From: an uncultured Bacteroidales bacterium
Lineage (GTDB): Bacteria; Bacteroidota; Bacteroidia; Bacteroidales; Bacteroidaceae
DNA: 64,000 nt
Reading direction: 5' to 3'
NCBI GenBank assembly: GCA_945787885.1
Contig: CALZJF010000003.1
Span: 1 to 64,000 of the forward strand
How positions within the stretch are numbered: the stretch's first letter is position 1; every line of letters begins with the position of its first letter. Made by a program: the position numbers and the translations under genes. Shown here one piece after another: positions 42,187 through 51,500 of this stretch. Under the pieces are notes generated by a model. That model did no database searches, was not told the origin of the DNA, and saw only the letters and a program-made list of their open reading frames with translations.

Positions 42187-44052
42187 ATGAAACGTCTGCT
42201 GACAGGTCTGCTCTGCCTATTCGCCATTGCCATAGCGCGAGCAGAAGATACGAAAGTCTATTACGGATATTGCCCCCAGACGCTCGATACGCAGTATCTT
42301 TCGGCTGTGGGTACGGGCGACAATGGGCAGTTGCAGGTGGGCATCTGCCTCGACCCCTCTGCCGATCCCGCCGTCCGCCGTCTCGAAGGTCAGAAAATTC
42401 TCGGTGTCCGCCTCTTCATGCGTGCCGCCTACACCGGCTCGCAGCGAGCCTCAGACCGCTATGTGTTCAGCGCGGAAGGGACAATTGATGGCGAGATGAC
42501 CAAGACTTCCTGCAAATTCCAGGAGGGATGGAACGAAGTGCTCTTCCCCACGCCCCTCACCATCGGTTCCGACCCCATCTTCCTCGGAGCCTCCGTCTAT
42601 GAAACCTTCGGCACGCCCTATCCCTTCGGAGTCTATAACTCCGCCGAGGCCACCGGCACCTATTGGGTCAATGTGAAGAAGGGAGGCTGGAGCCTGCGTC
42701 AGGGCAGTGTGGTGCTCCTCGAAGCCATCCTCGATGCTGCCGACGGCCGGCTCTCCGCCCCCGACGGCCCCCTCGCTGCCACCGCCCACGTCAGTTTCAA
42801 AGGCTCGGCCCTCACCGTCCAGCCTTCCCAGTTGACTGACGGACTTCTCTATGTCCATAATCAGAGTGCGCAGCCCCTCTCCGCCCTGAGTTTCACCACG
42901 ACCGATGAGGCAGGGCTTTCCCACACACAGCGTGTGGATTTCGCCGATGCTCCCATCCCCGCCTTCGATGCCCGCGTTGTCCCCTTCCAAGTTGTTTCCC
43001 CCTCTCTCAACGGCACGGAGCAGCCCCTCCATTTCGCTGTCCATGAGGTGGAGACGGCCGAGGGCATAACCGATGCTGCCGGGCGTGGACGTTCCTACAC
43101 CACGACATTCTACGTCATGGACGATGCCTTCACCCGTGTGCCCCTCGTTGAGGAGTTCACCAGCCAGTATTGCATCAACTGCCCCTTCATGATTTACTAT
43201 CTGGACCGCGCCATGGAGGCGTGGCGCGAAGCCGGCAACCCCGTGCTCTACGTTGCCCACCATGCCGGATTCCAGAACGATATGTTCACGCAGCCTGCCG
43301 ACCAGAGCCTGACCTACCTCTTCGGTCCCGGCGAGACGACGTACAACCCCGCCGTGATGTACGACCGCCGCATCTTCCTCGGCAACACTTCGCCCGTAGT
43401 CAGTGCGAAGGTGGCGGAGACCACACCCTATACCGAGAGCATTGCCGCCGTCAGCCAGGTGCCGGCCATGGCAGAAGTCAATGTCCGCCGCAGCGATGAT
43501 GGCGCGACGCTCACCGTCGAGGGGCGCATCAACCGCAACTTTGTGGCCGAAGGCATCCCCGTCTATCTCACCTGCTATCTCATTGAAGACGGTATCCCCA
43601 CGACGCCCTATTTCCAGAAAGGTCTGACGGAATTTGAGGATGCTCCCGACGATTTGGCAGAGACCTTCCGCCATAATGGTGTCATCCGCCACGTCTTCAC
43701 GAAAGATGCCTTGGGCGATGCCATCACCATCGAGCGCGATGGCGAAAAATGCCTCTACAGCATGACCTTCCCCTGGCCCGAGAAACTCTCGCCCCTCCCC
43801 ATCCTCGACGAGTCGCGTACGGATGTCGTAGCCTTTGTACATCTGACAGACACGAAGGCCATGGCTTCCAACTATATCCTGAATGCCGGCAGTCTGCGGC
43901 TGACGGCGAAGACCGACGGCATCAGTCTCCCCGTGTCAGCCCCCTCTGCTCCAGCGTCCGGGTGCTACGACCTTCAGGGTCGTCGTGTAGATGCTGCCCG
44001 TCTTGAGAGCGGCATTTATATCCGGAACGGTCAGCGCATTCTGAAGCGATAG
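42187..44052 (+). CDS. Omp28-like exported protein with CxxC, T9SS-like C-terminus
   Basis: 621 residues. Signal peptide MKRLLTGLLCLFAIAIARA. Beta-rich N-terminal half, then an Omp28-like thioredoxin-fold segment VPLVEEFTSQYCINCPFMIYYLDRAMEAW with the CINC pair, and VLYVAHHAGFQNDMF. It ends CYDLQGRRVDAARLESGIYIRNGQRILKR, a T9SS-type sorting domain. Omp28-type proteins are surface lipoproteins or exported proteins of Bacteroidetes with unclear roles. It is a paralogue of the upstream gene and closes the operon before a strong terminator. Confidence 0.82.
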   Translation: MKRLLTGLLCLFAIAIARAEDTKVYYGYCPQTLDTQYLSAVGTGDNGQLQVGICLDPSADPAVRRLEGQKILGVRLFMRAAYTGSQRASDRYVFSAEGTIDGEMTKTSCKFQEGWNEVLFPTPLTIGSDPIFLGASVYETFGTPYPFGVYNSAEATGTYWVNVKKGGWSLRQGSVVLLEAILDAADGRLSAPDGPLAATAHVSFKGSALTVQPSQLTDGLLYVHNQSAQPLSALSFTTTDEAGLSHTQRVDFADAPIPAFDARVVPFQVVSPSLNGTEQPLHFAVHEVETAEGITDAAGRGRSYTTTFYVMDDAFTRVPLVEEFTSQYCINCPFMIYYLDRAMEAWREAGNPVLYVAHHAGFQNDMFTQPADQSLTYLFGPGETTYNPAVMYDRRIFLGNTSPVVSAKVAETTPYTESIAAVSQVPAMAEVNVRRSDDGATLTVEGRINRNFVAEGIPVYLTCYLIEDGIPTTPYFQKGLTEFEDAPDDLAETFRHNGVIRHVFTKDALGDAITIERDGEKCLYSMTFPWPEKLSPLPILDESRTDVVAFVHLTDTKAMASNYILNAGSLRLTAKTDGISLPVSAPSAPASGCYDLQGRRVDAARLESGIYIRNGQRILKR

Positions 44053-44090
44053 ACGCTCCCCGATAGCGAAGCATTATTTCCATTTCCAGC

Positions 44091-44123
44091 AAAAAAGCCT
44101 TCCCGCGTGTGGAAGGCTTTTTT
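44091..44123 (+). terminator. Intrinsic terminator after the Omp28-like pair
   Basis: Perfect stem AAAAAAGCCTTCC / GGAAGGCTTTTTT with loop CGCGTGT, ending in T. It may also act in reverse for the convergent glutamine synthetase-like gene. Confidence 0.9.
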
Positions 44124-44165
44124 GTTGTATCTGGGGGCGCAGGATGAGATGCTGCCCTATGCGGT

Positions 44166-45674
44166 TCACCCGTTATCCATACATTCGTTGACGAAGCGTT
44201 TCAGCGTTTCCGGATCCTTGTCCATACGCTCTCGCAGAGAGGCATCGTCGAAGGCTTTCAGGAAACGGATGGTGTAGTCGATGATGCTGTCGGAGAACAC
44301 GCCCCCGGCGGTATAGATGGCGCGGTCTTTCTCCAGTTCGGCGGCAGCCTCCACACAGTTGGCCGGCAGCTGTTCCAGCGCCTCCTGCACCATCCGATTC
44401 GAACGGTCGTGGATGTTCACGCCCAGTTCCACATACGTCCGTTCTGCCACTTGCAGCGCATCATCGTGCTCCAAGCCATGGCGTGCGGCACAGCAGAGGG
44501 CCGCCATGAGAAGATACGTGTCGGCAAAGGCATCGCTGGCGCGCCATTCGAAGGTCTGTTTGTGGCTGAAGTCGCGTGCGGAAGCCGGTTCCTGCGGATT
44601 GGCGGCATGCGCCATATCCAAGGGGCACTGCCATCCCAGCGGCACGCGGACGAGCGCCGAGCGGTTGCTCAGCGACCAGCAGAGCGATGTCGGTGCCTCC
44701 TGATGCGGCACGAGGCGCATGAAACTCAGCGGATGCGGATTGCCGAAGGCCGGGAGCGATGTGCCGGCCATCATCCATCCCGCTATGGCGCGGCGGGCCT
44801 CGTCGGTCAGGCTGCCGTGGTCGAGCATCCTGCTCTCGCCGTCGCGCGTCAGACGGCAGTGCACGTGCATGCCACTGCCAGCCTTGCCCACCGTAATCTT
44901 CGGGGCGAACGTCACCTCCACACCGTATTTGTAAGCCAACTGCCGCATCACCCATTTGGCAATCACCAACTGGTCGGCAGCGTCCTCGATGTTCGTGGGC
45001 AGAAATTCTATCTCGTTCTGCTCGTAAATCTTCCCGTCGGCGGTGAAATTCCCCACCTCCGAGTGGCCGTATTTTATCAGTGCGCCGCAGCGTGCCAGCA
45101 TATTCATCGCCTCCACACGGTAGTGGGCGAACTTGTTGAACGGTGCCGACTCATGATAGCCCTTTTGATCCGCTGTCTGGTAGAGTCCGTCGGCAGGAGC
45201 CACGACATAATATTCCAGTTCGCCCATGGTCTCCATGTCCAGTCCTGTGCGCTCGCGGAATGCCGTGATGGCTTTGTGGAGGATGTGCTGCGGCGAACTT
45301 TCAAACGGCTGTCCGTCGCGGTCGAAGAAGGCACAGAGGAGGTCAATTGTCGGCACCTCCGTGAAGGGGTTGACGAAGGCCGTATGATAGCGCGGAATGA
45401 CATAGAGGTCTGAGCGGCCCGCCTGCACGAAGGGGAAGAGGCTCGAACCGTCCACGCGTTCGCCCGCTTCCAGGATGGTGCGCAGGTGCTCCTCATTGAG
45501 GACGACGAAATTCAGCGTCTTCAGCCTTCCGCCCCATCCGCAATAATGGAAGTTGATGTTGCGAACGCCCGTCTCGCGGCAATAGCTTACGAGGTCTTCG
45601 CGTGTGAAATCATGGGGAGGCTTTTGCAGAAACTGCACGAGCGGATTGGGGCTCATTGAAAATGTAGCATTCAT
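44166..45674 (-). CDS. Glutamine synthetase-like (type I fold) enzyme
   Basis: 502 residues. Glutamine synthetase catalytic features are visible: GELEYYV, YEQNEIEF, the GSGMHVH ATP/metal block, NPHPLSFMRLVPHQEAPTSLCW and NRSALVRVP with its catalytic Arg, in the usual order. The adenylylation-loop Tyr (NLYDLPPE in enteric enzymes) is replaced by VNIHDRSNR, so PII/GlnE-type control is not expected. It could be a true glutamine synthetase or a gamma-glutamyl-ligase relative; the usual Bacteroidales enzyme is the longer GSIII. Family A copy 6 lies just upstream. Confidence 0.8.
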   Translation of the reverse strand: MNATFSMSPNPLVQFLQKPPHDFTREDLVSYCRETGVRNINFHYCGWGGRLKTLNFVVLNEEHLRTILEAGERVDGSSLFPFVQAGRSDLYVIPRYHTAFVNPFTEVPTIDLLCAFFDRDGQPFESSPQHILHKAITAFRERTGLDMETMGELEYYVVAPADGLYQTADQKGYHESAPFNKFAHYRVEAMNMLARCGALIKYGHSEVGNFTADGKIYEQNEIEFLPTNIEDAADQLVIAKWVMRQLAYKYGVEVTFAPKITVGKAGSGMHVHCRLTRDGESRMLDHGSLTDEARRAIAGWMMAGTSLPAFGNPHPLSFMRLVPHQEAPTSLCWSLSNRSALVRVPLGWQCPLDMAHAANPQEPASARDFSHKQTFEWRASDAFADTYLLMAALCCAARHGLEHDDALQVAERTYVELGVNIHDRSNRMVQEALEQLPANCVEAAAELEKDRAIYTAGGVFSDSIIDYTIRFLKAFDDASLRERMDKDPETLKRFVNECMDNG

Positions 45675-45691
45675 AGCAATAGGTTTTGGTT

Positions 45692-45717
45692 AGTATGTAG
45701 GTAATAAAAATTATTTT
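45692..45717. repeat. Family B left-end fragment
   Basis: GTATGTAGGTAATAAAAATTATTTTA matches the family B left end at 25291 and 29113. It is joined directly to family A copy 6; no family B right end is seen beyond. Confidence 0.55.
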
Positions 45718-45718
45718 A

Positions 45719-45907
45719 GGTAGGTTCTATCAATTAGTTTTCAATGTAAGGCAGTGTTTCTGTCTTGCTTGGATGTCTTCACGCCTCTCGCACCGTATCT
45801 TTTTGTCTTTCATTCAGTCACGTAGCCCGCTACGCTCCCTCGTGAAAGACAAAAACCTACGTCACGATAGTCGCAAATACATCGCAAGCTAATTTATAGA
45901 ACCTACC
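45719..45907 (-). mobile_element. Family A hairpin element, copy 6 (inverted)
   Basis: 189 bp, reverse orientation, ends GGTAGGTTCTATCAATTAG and CTAATTTATAGAACCTACC. Flanks TTTA and TTAA differ by one base. Lies in the divergent region between the glutamine synthetase-like gene and pyrF. Confidence 0.85.
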
Positions 45908-45999
45908 TTAAATAAAGTGACAACTTAGAAACGGTCAAATTCCAAGGCAAATATAGCAATTTGTAGCAGTGCTGTGGCAACTTTAACGCATCTTTTTCT

Positions 46000-46007
46000 T
46001 AATTTTG
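46000..46007 (+). promoter_or_regulatory. Candidate pyrF promoter -7 element
   Basis: TAATTTTG fits TAnnTTTG; the leader would be about 80 nt. No clear -33 TTTG at 19-21 bp. Confidence 0.5.
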
Positions 46008-46096
46008 CAGCCATAAGTGCTGAAATTTCATTTTCAATGGCGTCCATGAGGCTGCTATTCTGAGAAAAACAATCACTAATTTATTCCCCTTATACC

Positions 46097-46930
46097 ATGA
46101 CAAAGAAAGAACTCATCTCCAACATTTTCCGCAAGCAGTCGTTCCTCTGCGTGGGTCTTGACACTGATTTGAAGAAGATTCCCCAGCATCTGCTCCAAGA
46201 GCCCGACCCTCTCTTCGCCTTCAACAAGGCCATCATCGATGCCACTGCCCCCTACTGTGTCGCCTATAAGCCCAACCTGGCTTTCTATGAATGCTTCGGC
46301 GTGAAAGGCTGGATGGCATTTGAAAAGACCGTGGAATACATCAAGACGAACTACCCCGACCAGTTCATCATCGCTGATGCCAAGCGTGGCGACATTGGCA
46401 ACACCAGTGCCATGTATGCCCGCTGCTTCTTCGAGGAGGGCAAAGTAGATTCACTCACTGTCGCACCCTATATGGGCGAAGACAGCGTGACCCCCTTCCT
46501 CACTTACGAAGGCAAATGGGTCATTCTCCTCGCCCTCACCAGCAACAAGGGCAGCCACGACTTCCAGCTCACCGAGAGCGCGGAAGGCGGCGAACGGCTT
46601 TTTGAAAAAGTGCTCCGCGTCAGCCAGCAGTGGGCCGACGATGAGCGCATGATGTACGTGGTCGGAGCCACGCAGGGCAAACTCTTTGCGGACATTCGCA
46701 AAATCGTCCCCCAGCATTTCCTTCTCGTCCCCGGCGTAGGCGCGCAGGGCGGAAGCCTCGAAGAAGTGTGCCGTTATGGCATGACCGACGATTGCGGTCT
46801 CCTTGTCAATTCCTCGCGCGGCATTATCTATGCCGACACCACGGAGCGTTTTGCCGAGGTGGCTGCCGAGAAGGCCCGCGAGCTCCAGCAGCAGATGGCA
46901 GCCGAACTCGCTAAGAAGAAGGGATGCTGA
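46097..46930 (+). CDS. pyrF: Orotidine 5'-phosphate decarboxylase
   Basis: 277 residues, the longer group-2 form. It decarboxylates OMP to UMP, the last step of de novo pyrimidine synthesis. Motifs: [14 protein letters not shown] at the N-terminus, KPNLAFYE and the catalytic [12 protein letters not shown]-terminal [11 protein letters not shown] and [13 protein letters not shown] bind the phosphate. Its stop overlaps the start of the secreted endonuclease gene. Confidence 0.95.
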   Translation: MTKKELISNIFRKQSFLCVGLDTDLKKIPQHLLQEPDPLFAFNKAIIDATAPYCVAYKPNLAFYECFGVKGWMAFEKTVEYIKTNYPDQFIIADAKRGDIGNTSAMYARCFFEEGKVDSLTVAPYMGEDSVTPFLTYEGKWVILLALTSNKGSHDFQLTESAEGGERLFEKVLRVSQQWADDERMMYVVGATQGKLFADIRKIVPQHFLLVPGVGAQGGSLEEVCRYGMTDDCGLLVNSSRGIIYADTTERFAEVAAEKARELQQQMAAELAKKKGC

Positions 46931-47967
46931 TGGGAGTCTTGAGAAGCATTCCCCATCTTGCCTCCGCCTCACGCTGGGCGCGCAGCGTGCGCTCCGTGGC
47001 GCTGGCGGCGTGCATGGCCCTGCCTGCCGCCCCTGCCGCTGCACAGAGCGTCGCCGACTACTACACTCCTGCCGACGGCACCAAAGGCGAAGCGCTGAAG
47101 ACGGCGCTTTCTGCCATCATTGCCGACCACACCGTGCGCTCCTACGGCGACCTCTGGAAAGACTTCCAGACCACCGACCGCCGCAGTGATGGCTGCGTCT
47201 GGGATATGTATAGCAACATCACGAACTACGTCTTCGTCGCCGATCAGGCGGGGTCATTCAGCAAGGAGGGGCAGAAATACAATCGCGAGCACTCCTTTCC
47301 AAAAAGCTGGTGGGGCGGGAGTTCGAGCCTTCCCTCCTACACTGACCTTTTCCACCTCTATCCCACCGATGGCTACGTGAACGGCATGCGCGCAAACTAT
47401 CCCTTCGGCGAGGTCAAGACCGTGCAGAAACAGAGCGCCGGCGGCTTCAGCAAGTTGGGTTCCTGCTCCGTAGCGGGCTATCCCGGTTCCGCCCCCGTCT
47501 TTGAGCCTGCTGATGAATACAAGGGCGACTTTGCCCGCACCTACTTCTATATGGCCACTGCCTACGAGCCTTACTTTGCCGAATGGGCAACCACTGAGGG
47601 CGGCATCATGCTCGACGGCACTTCTTATCCCGGCTTCCGCACGTGGGCGATAGATATGCTGCTGAAGTGGGCTGCCGACGATCCCGTCAGCGAGAAGGAG
47701 ACGGCGCGCAATGAGGCAGTCTTCAGCATTCAGCACAATCGCAACCCCTTCATCGACTTCCCCGGCCTTGAGCAATACGTCTGGGGCGAGTTGCAGGATG
47801 TGGCGTTCAATGCCGCAGCCTATCGTCGCCCTACGTCGCTCATCGCTGCCCCTGCCCCCGGCGTGCAAGCTCCTGCCCCCGTGCTCTACGACCTCAGTGG
47901 GCGGCGCATCCAGCGTGGGCAGCAGCACGGAGTCGGCATAGCCAACGGTCAAAAGGTTATATGGTGA
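46924..47967 (+). CDS. Secreted endonuclease I family nuclease, T9SS-like C-terminus
   Basis: 347 residues. Its N-terminus ([13 protein letters not shown]...[16 protein letters not shown]) is a signal peptide. The body matches the endonuclease I / EndA-like family: [12 protein letters not shown] with the catalytic His, [24 protein letters not shown] and [17 protein letters not shown]. The end [28 protein letters not shown] resembles a short T9SS signal. It should degrade extracellular DNA, for nutrients or biofilm release. ATG 46924 overlaps the pyrF stop by 7 bp; ATG 46930 is an alternative, giving an ATGA overlap. Confidence 0.88.
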   Translation: MLMGVLRSIPHLASASRWARSVRSVALAACMALPAAPAAAQSVADYYTPADGTKGEALKTALSAIIADHTVRSYGDLWKDFQTTDRRSDGCVWDMYSNITNYVFVADQAGSFSKEGQKYNREHSFPKSWWGGSSSLPSYTDLFHLYPTDGYVNGMRANYPFGEVKTVQKQSAGGFSKLGSCSVAGYPGSAPVFEPADEYKGDFARTYFYMATAYEPYFAEWATTEGGIMLDGTSYPGFRTWAIDMLLKWAADDPVSEKETARNEAVFSIQHNRNPFIDFPGLEQYVWGELQDVAFNAAAYRRPTSLIAAPAPGVQAPAPVLYDLSGRRIQRGQQHGVGIANGQKVIW

Positions 47968-48004
47968 GAAGCGGTCAGCCATGCTCCCTGCATACGCCGT
48001 GGCG

Positions 48005-48060
48005 GACGTTTACGATAAAGCACGCACGTTTACGATAAAGCTCACTCACGTTTACGGTAA
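48005..48060 (+). repeat. Three tandem ACGTTTACGATAAAG units
   Basis: Units start at 48006, 48026 and 48048 (20 and 22 bp apart), between the nuclease stop codon and its terminator. Function unknown. Confidence 0.6.
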
Positions 48061-48079
48061 AAGCGTATGTTTCTTATAA

Positions 48080-48127
48080 AAACGGACGATGCTCCCCATT
48101 TCCGGGAGGCATCGTCCGTTTGTTTTT
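48080..48127 (+). terminator. Intrinsic terminator after the nuclease gene
   Basis: Stem AAACGGACGATGC / GCATCGTCCGTTT with a partly paired loop (CTCCCC/GGGAG), followed by TGTTTTT. Confidence 0.9.
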
Positions 48128-48196
48128 GCAAGCCCATATTGAGAATTTCTATTGTCGAAGTTCGCTCCTATAATAGTGCTGCCACGTAAAATCTCC

Positions 48197-48290
48197 CTTC
48201 TTCTGCTTCCCAATTGACCATTTTCCGCCCTCAGAATGACCATTTTCCGCCCCCAAATTCATCATTTTCACCCCTTAAAGTAATCACCTG
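48197..48290 (-). repeat. 22-bp phased repeat array, locus 4 (inverted)
   Basis: CATTTTC cores start at 48219, 48241 and 48263, exactly 22 bp apart; the flank TTCTGCTTCC at 48201 is the inverse of the GAAGC module. It lies between two convergent genes. Confidence 0.7.
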
Positions 48291-48337
48291 CTGACGAAAC
48301 GTGATGTCGAAATTTTGAATTTGCCATTCATTCCCAT

Positions 48338-48412
48338 TCGTGCCATTCGTGAAATTCGTGTCCAACACATACCGCGCGAAAATTTTTATTGACCACGAAT
48401 TTCACGAATCGC
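48338..48412. repeat. Inverted TTCGTG repeat
   Basis: CCATTCGTGAAATTCGTG and CACGAATTTCACGAATC form an inverted pair about 35 bp apart, followed by further degenerate ATTCGTGTAATCCGTG at 48451. Imperfect copies of this TTCGTG pattern are common between genes of Bacteroidetes (general knowledge); role unknown. Confidence 0.5.
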
Positions 48413-48576
48413 CCGAATCCATTGCAAACGCCATTCAAACGCATTCATGCTATTCGTGTAATCCGTGTTCAACGATATGAATTATAATGCGTGGTCAAGC
48501 CCAGAAGGGCGTGCGCCTGCGCGAATATCTGTCTGAACAGGATTCCCTTCATGGGGGCACAACGTCTGGGGCAGTT

Positions 48577-51500
48577 TCAGTCGAGCATGATGAATGGTGC
48601 CCAGCAGTAAGGGTCGGGATAGCGTTGGCGGATGTAGGACTTTGCTTCGCTGAAAGCTGCATGTTTGTCCCAGGCATTGCGAGAATCGGCAAGCGACTGG
48701 CAGAACTTCACGATGAATTCACGTGTGACGACATCGCTGACGTTCCATAGCGTCATGACGATTGTCTTTGCCCCAGCCTTTTTGAAGCCGCGCTGTAGGC
48801 CGTAGATTCCCTCGCGTGTGGATTGTCCGGCACCCGTGCGGCACGCCGAGAGCATCACGAGTTGCAGACCATCGAGATTCATCTTCGCTATGTCGTTGGC
48901 AGTGAGGATTCCGCCCATGACGCCATCAGGGAGCGTCTTTCCCTGCCATGTGTTGTTGCCTCCGGCAAGGACGATGCCCGAGAGCGACATGGCATCTTTG
49001 TAGCCCTTGAGGTAATCGTAGTTGGCAGCCTCCTGCGGCGTATAGTAGAAGCCGTGGGTGGCCACGAGCAACAGGTCGGGAGCATTGCCGCTCATGCTGA
49101 CGAACGATTCCGACGTGCCCAACGGCCCCATAAACCGCTCCACACTGACCTCCTGACGTTGCAACACCTGCTCCACCTCTAAGACTTCCTGCCGCGTGCC
49201 AGGCAATTCGGCAAACCCACGGCTGCCGCGAAGCCCATTCTCACCGCGGGCGGCAAAGACGGGAGGAATGTTGGGCCGATGGCGCTCATGGTCAGCCAGC
49301 ATCTCCTCGGGAGAGAGGTCATACTGCAGTCCGCCGTAGAGCACTGCCCGCGGAGCCACCCCCTTCTGCGCGATGGAGGAGGAATGGCGCAGCAGTTCGC
49401 GCGCTGAAGAGAGGCGTACGAAATGATAGTGGTCGCCCAGGATGGAGCCATCCTTCAGCGGAATGTTCTCCAATGCTATCTGGAAGAGGAACTGCGAGGG
49501 CACATAGTAGATGGTGGAGCCGCGTTTCACCTGCTTCGACAGCGGTTTCCAGAGCAGGCTGCGGAGCATTTCGGCAGCCGCCCCCTCATAGTATTCCTGC
49601 GGTGCTGTGACGCCGAGCGAACTGATGGCGCGCTCATCGAAGAGCGGGAGGAGGAGCGGATTTTCCTGCTGCTGCCGGACGATGTAAGCCGCATATTTCC
49701 TGCCCTCGCTCTCAGTGGAATAGTCGGTGAAGTCTATCAGCACCTCCTTGCGCCCCAGTGCGAGCTTCACGTCCTCGTAGTCCGTCTCCATGAACGCCGT
49801 GATGTCGCCAAAGGCTTGGCATCGGGCGGCAAGATGCTGCGAATGAGTGGCGATGTGTGCTGCCAGCGCCGTGATGCTGTCGGCATTCAGGCGATAGTCT
49901 TTCTCCAGCTTCTCCATCTTCAGCTGCAGCGATGCTATCTCCAGATATTCGTTGATGGCCGCCTCGTCGCCCTGCCGGCTGATGATTTCAAATGCCGTGC
50001 GCTCCTTCTCCAAGAGGAAGGCCTTGGAGAGCAGGAGGGCATCGTAGCAGAGCCGCGTGAAGTCAGTCTGCACCTTGCCAGCCTTGATGGCAAAGGGCGT
50101 CATGTCGGTCATGAGTTTCGATATGCGCTCCCAGGCAGCGTCGCGGTCTTTTATCCCCTTGTGCGGGAGCTGCTTCTTGATTAGCTCCGTCATCTTCTCC
50201 GTTGCCAGTGTCAGATGTCGGCAGGCTGCATCAAGATTGCCGGCAAATCCCTCGGCATTTGCCATATAGTTGATGGCCTCAATGTGGTTTTGGCAATATT
50301 CGCCGTAGGTCTCAGCCGTCAGCCGGGCATGGCGCTTATAGCGTTGCTCCGCCTCCTCATAGCGTTTGAGCTTGATGCAGACCCCTCCGGTGAGGGCTTG
50401 AAGTTGAATGCGGGACGGGTCGGTAGCATCAACCTCCGTAGCCAGAAGACTATCGATGGTGCAGTAGTCAGCATAGGCCGCCTCATACTCTTGAAATGCC
50501 GAGTGAGCCAGTCCGCGCATGACGTAGTGAGGGAAGAGTTCGCGCGGAGTAGCAGTGGCATCGAGTCCGAGGAAGAGGGAATCAATGTGCGCCATGCACC
50601 GCTCCCGGTCGCCCATGCGCTGATAGATGTTGGCAGTGGTGCTGTGGGTGAGGCGAGTGGCAGTGTGTTCTGGCCCGAAGTGCTTCTCGTAGAGGCGCGT
50701 GCAGCGTTGGGCATAGAGGAGTGCCTCCTCATAGCGTTGCGCCGCGATGTAGAGTTCGCGGAGATCAGAGAGATATAAGCTGGCGTAAGGCATCTGTTCG
50801 GGGGCGTTGCGCTGCACGATGTCAGCATTCTTCTTAAACCAAAGCTCGGCCAAGTCATAGTTGCCCTGCTCCAGTGCTTCGTGACCCTTGTCTTCATGGA
50901 AGAAGAAGGTGGCCTCGTCGCTGTTCATGCAGCGCACGAGAGAGTCCATCTGCATCGAAATCTTCGCCTCATCGTGGCTGTCGCCTAAGATACGATAGAG
51001 CTTCTTCTTCTCCTTGAGCAGCTCCATCATCTTCCCGCCGTTGTTTGCGCTTTTTGCTGCAGCCCAAGCCTTTTCGTATGCTTCGAGGGCAGGCTGGAGC
51101 TCGCAAAGTTCGCGCGAGGCATCGCCGACGGCCTTTGCCGAGAGATACGCTCCCGTGGAGTGTCCGATTTGGCAAAAGAGCGGATAGGCTTCCGTCATGC
51201 AGCGTCGGCCCGCTCCTTCCTCTTGCACCACGAGGTGAAGATGGCCTTCGACGTACCAGGCAAAGGCCAAGCATTTCCGCAGGGCATGAAGATCGTCGCC
51301 CGAAGCCAGGGGCAGCACCTCATAGAGCAGACTCTGCGCCTGCTGAAGTTGCTGCGGGCATTCGCGCGTGTTGATCAGAAGCGTCGCCCAATCGTAGGCA
51401 CAGAGTATCAGCATCTCTGTCGTTTCCGCCTTCTCCTCCTCGGTCAGTGGGAGTTGCATCAGGCGTTTGGCTATGGGGTAAGCCGCATCGGGCTGGTCGG

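Noticed and set aside
42451-43842. 463-codon minus-strand open frame opposite the second Omp28-like gene
   Set aside because: Antisense shadow; Gly/Glu/Ala-rich composition with no start context or motif, while the plus-strand gene has a CxxC motif and sorting signal.
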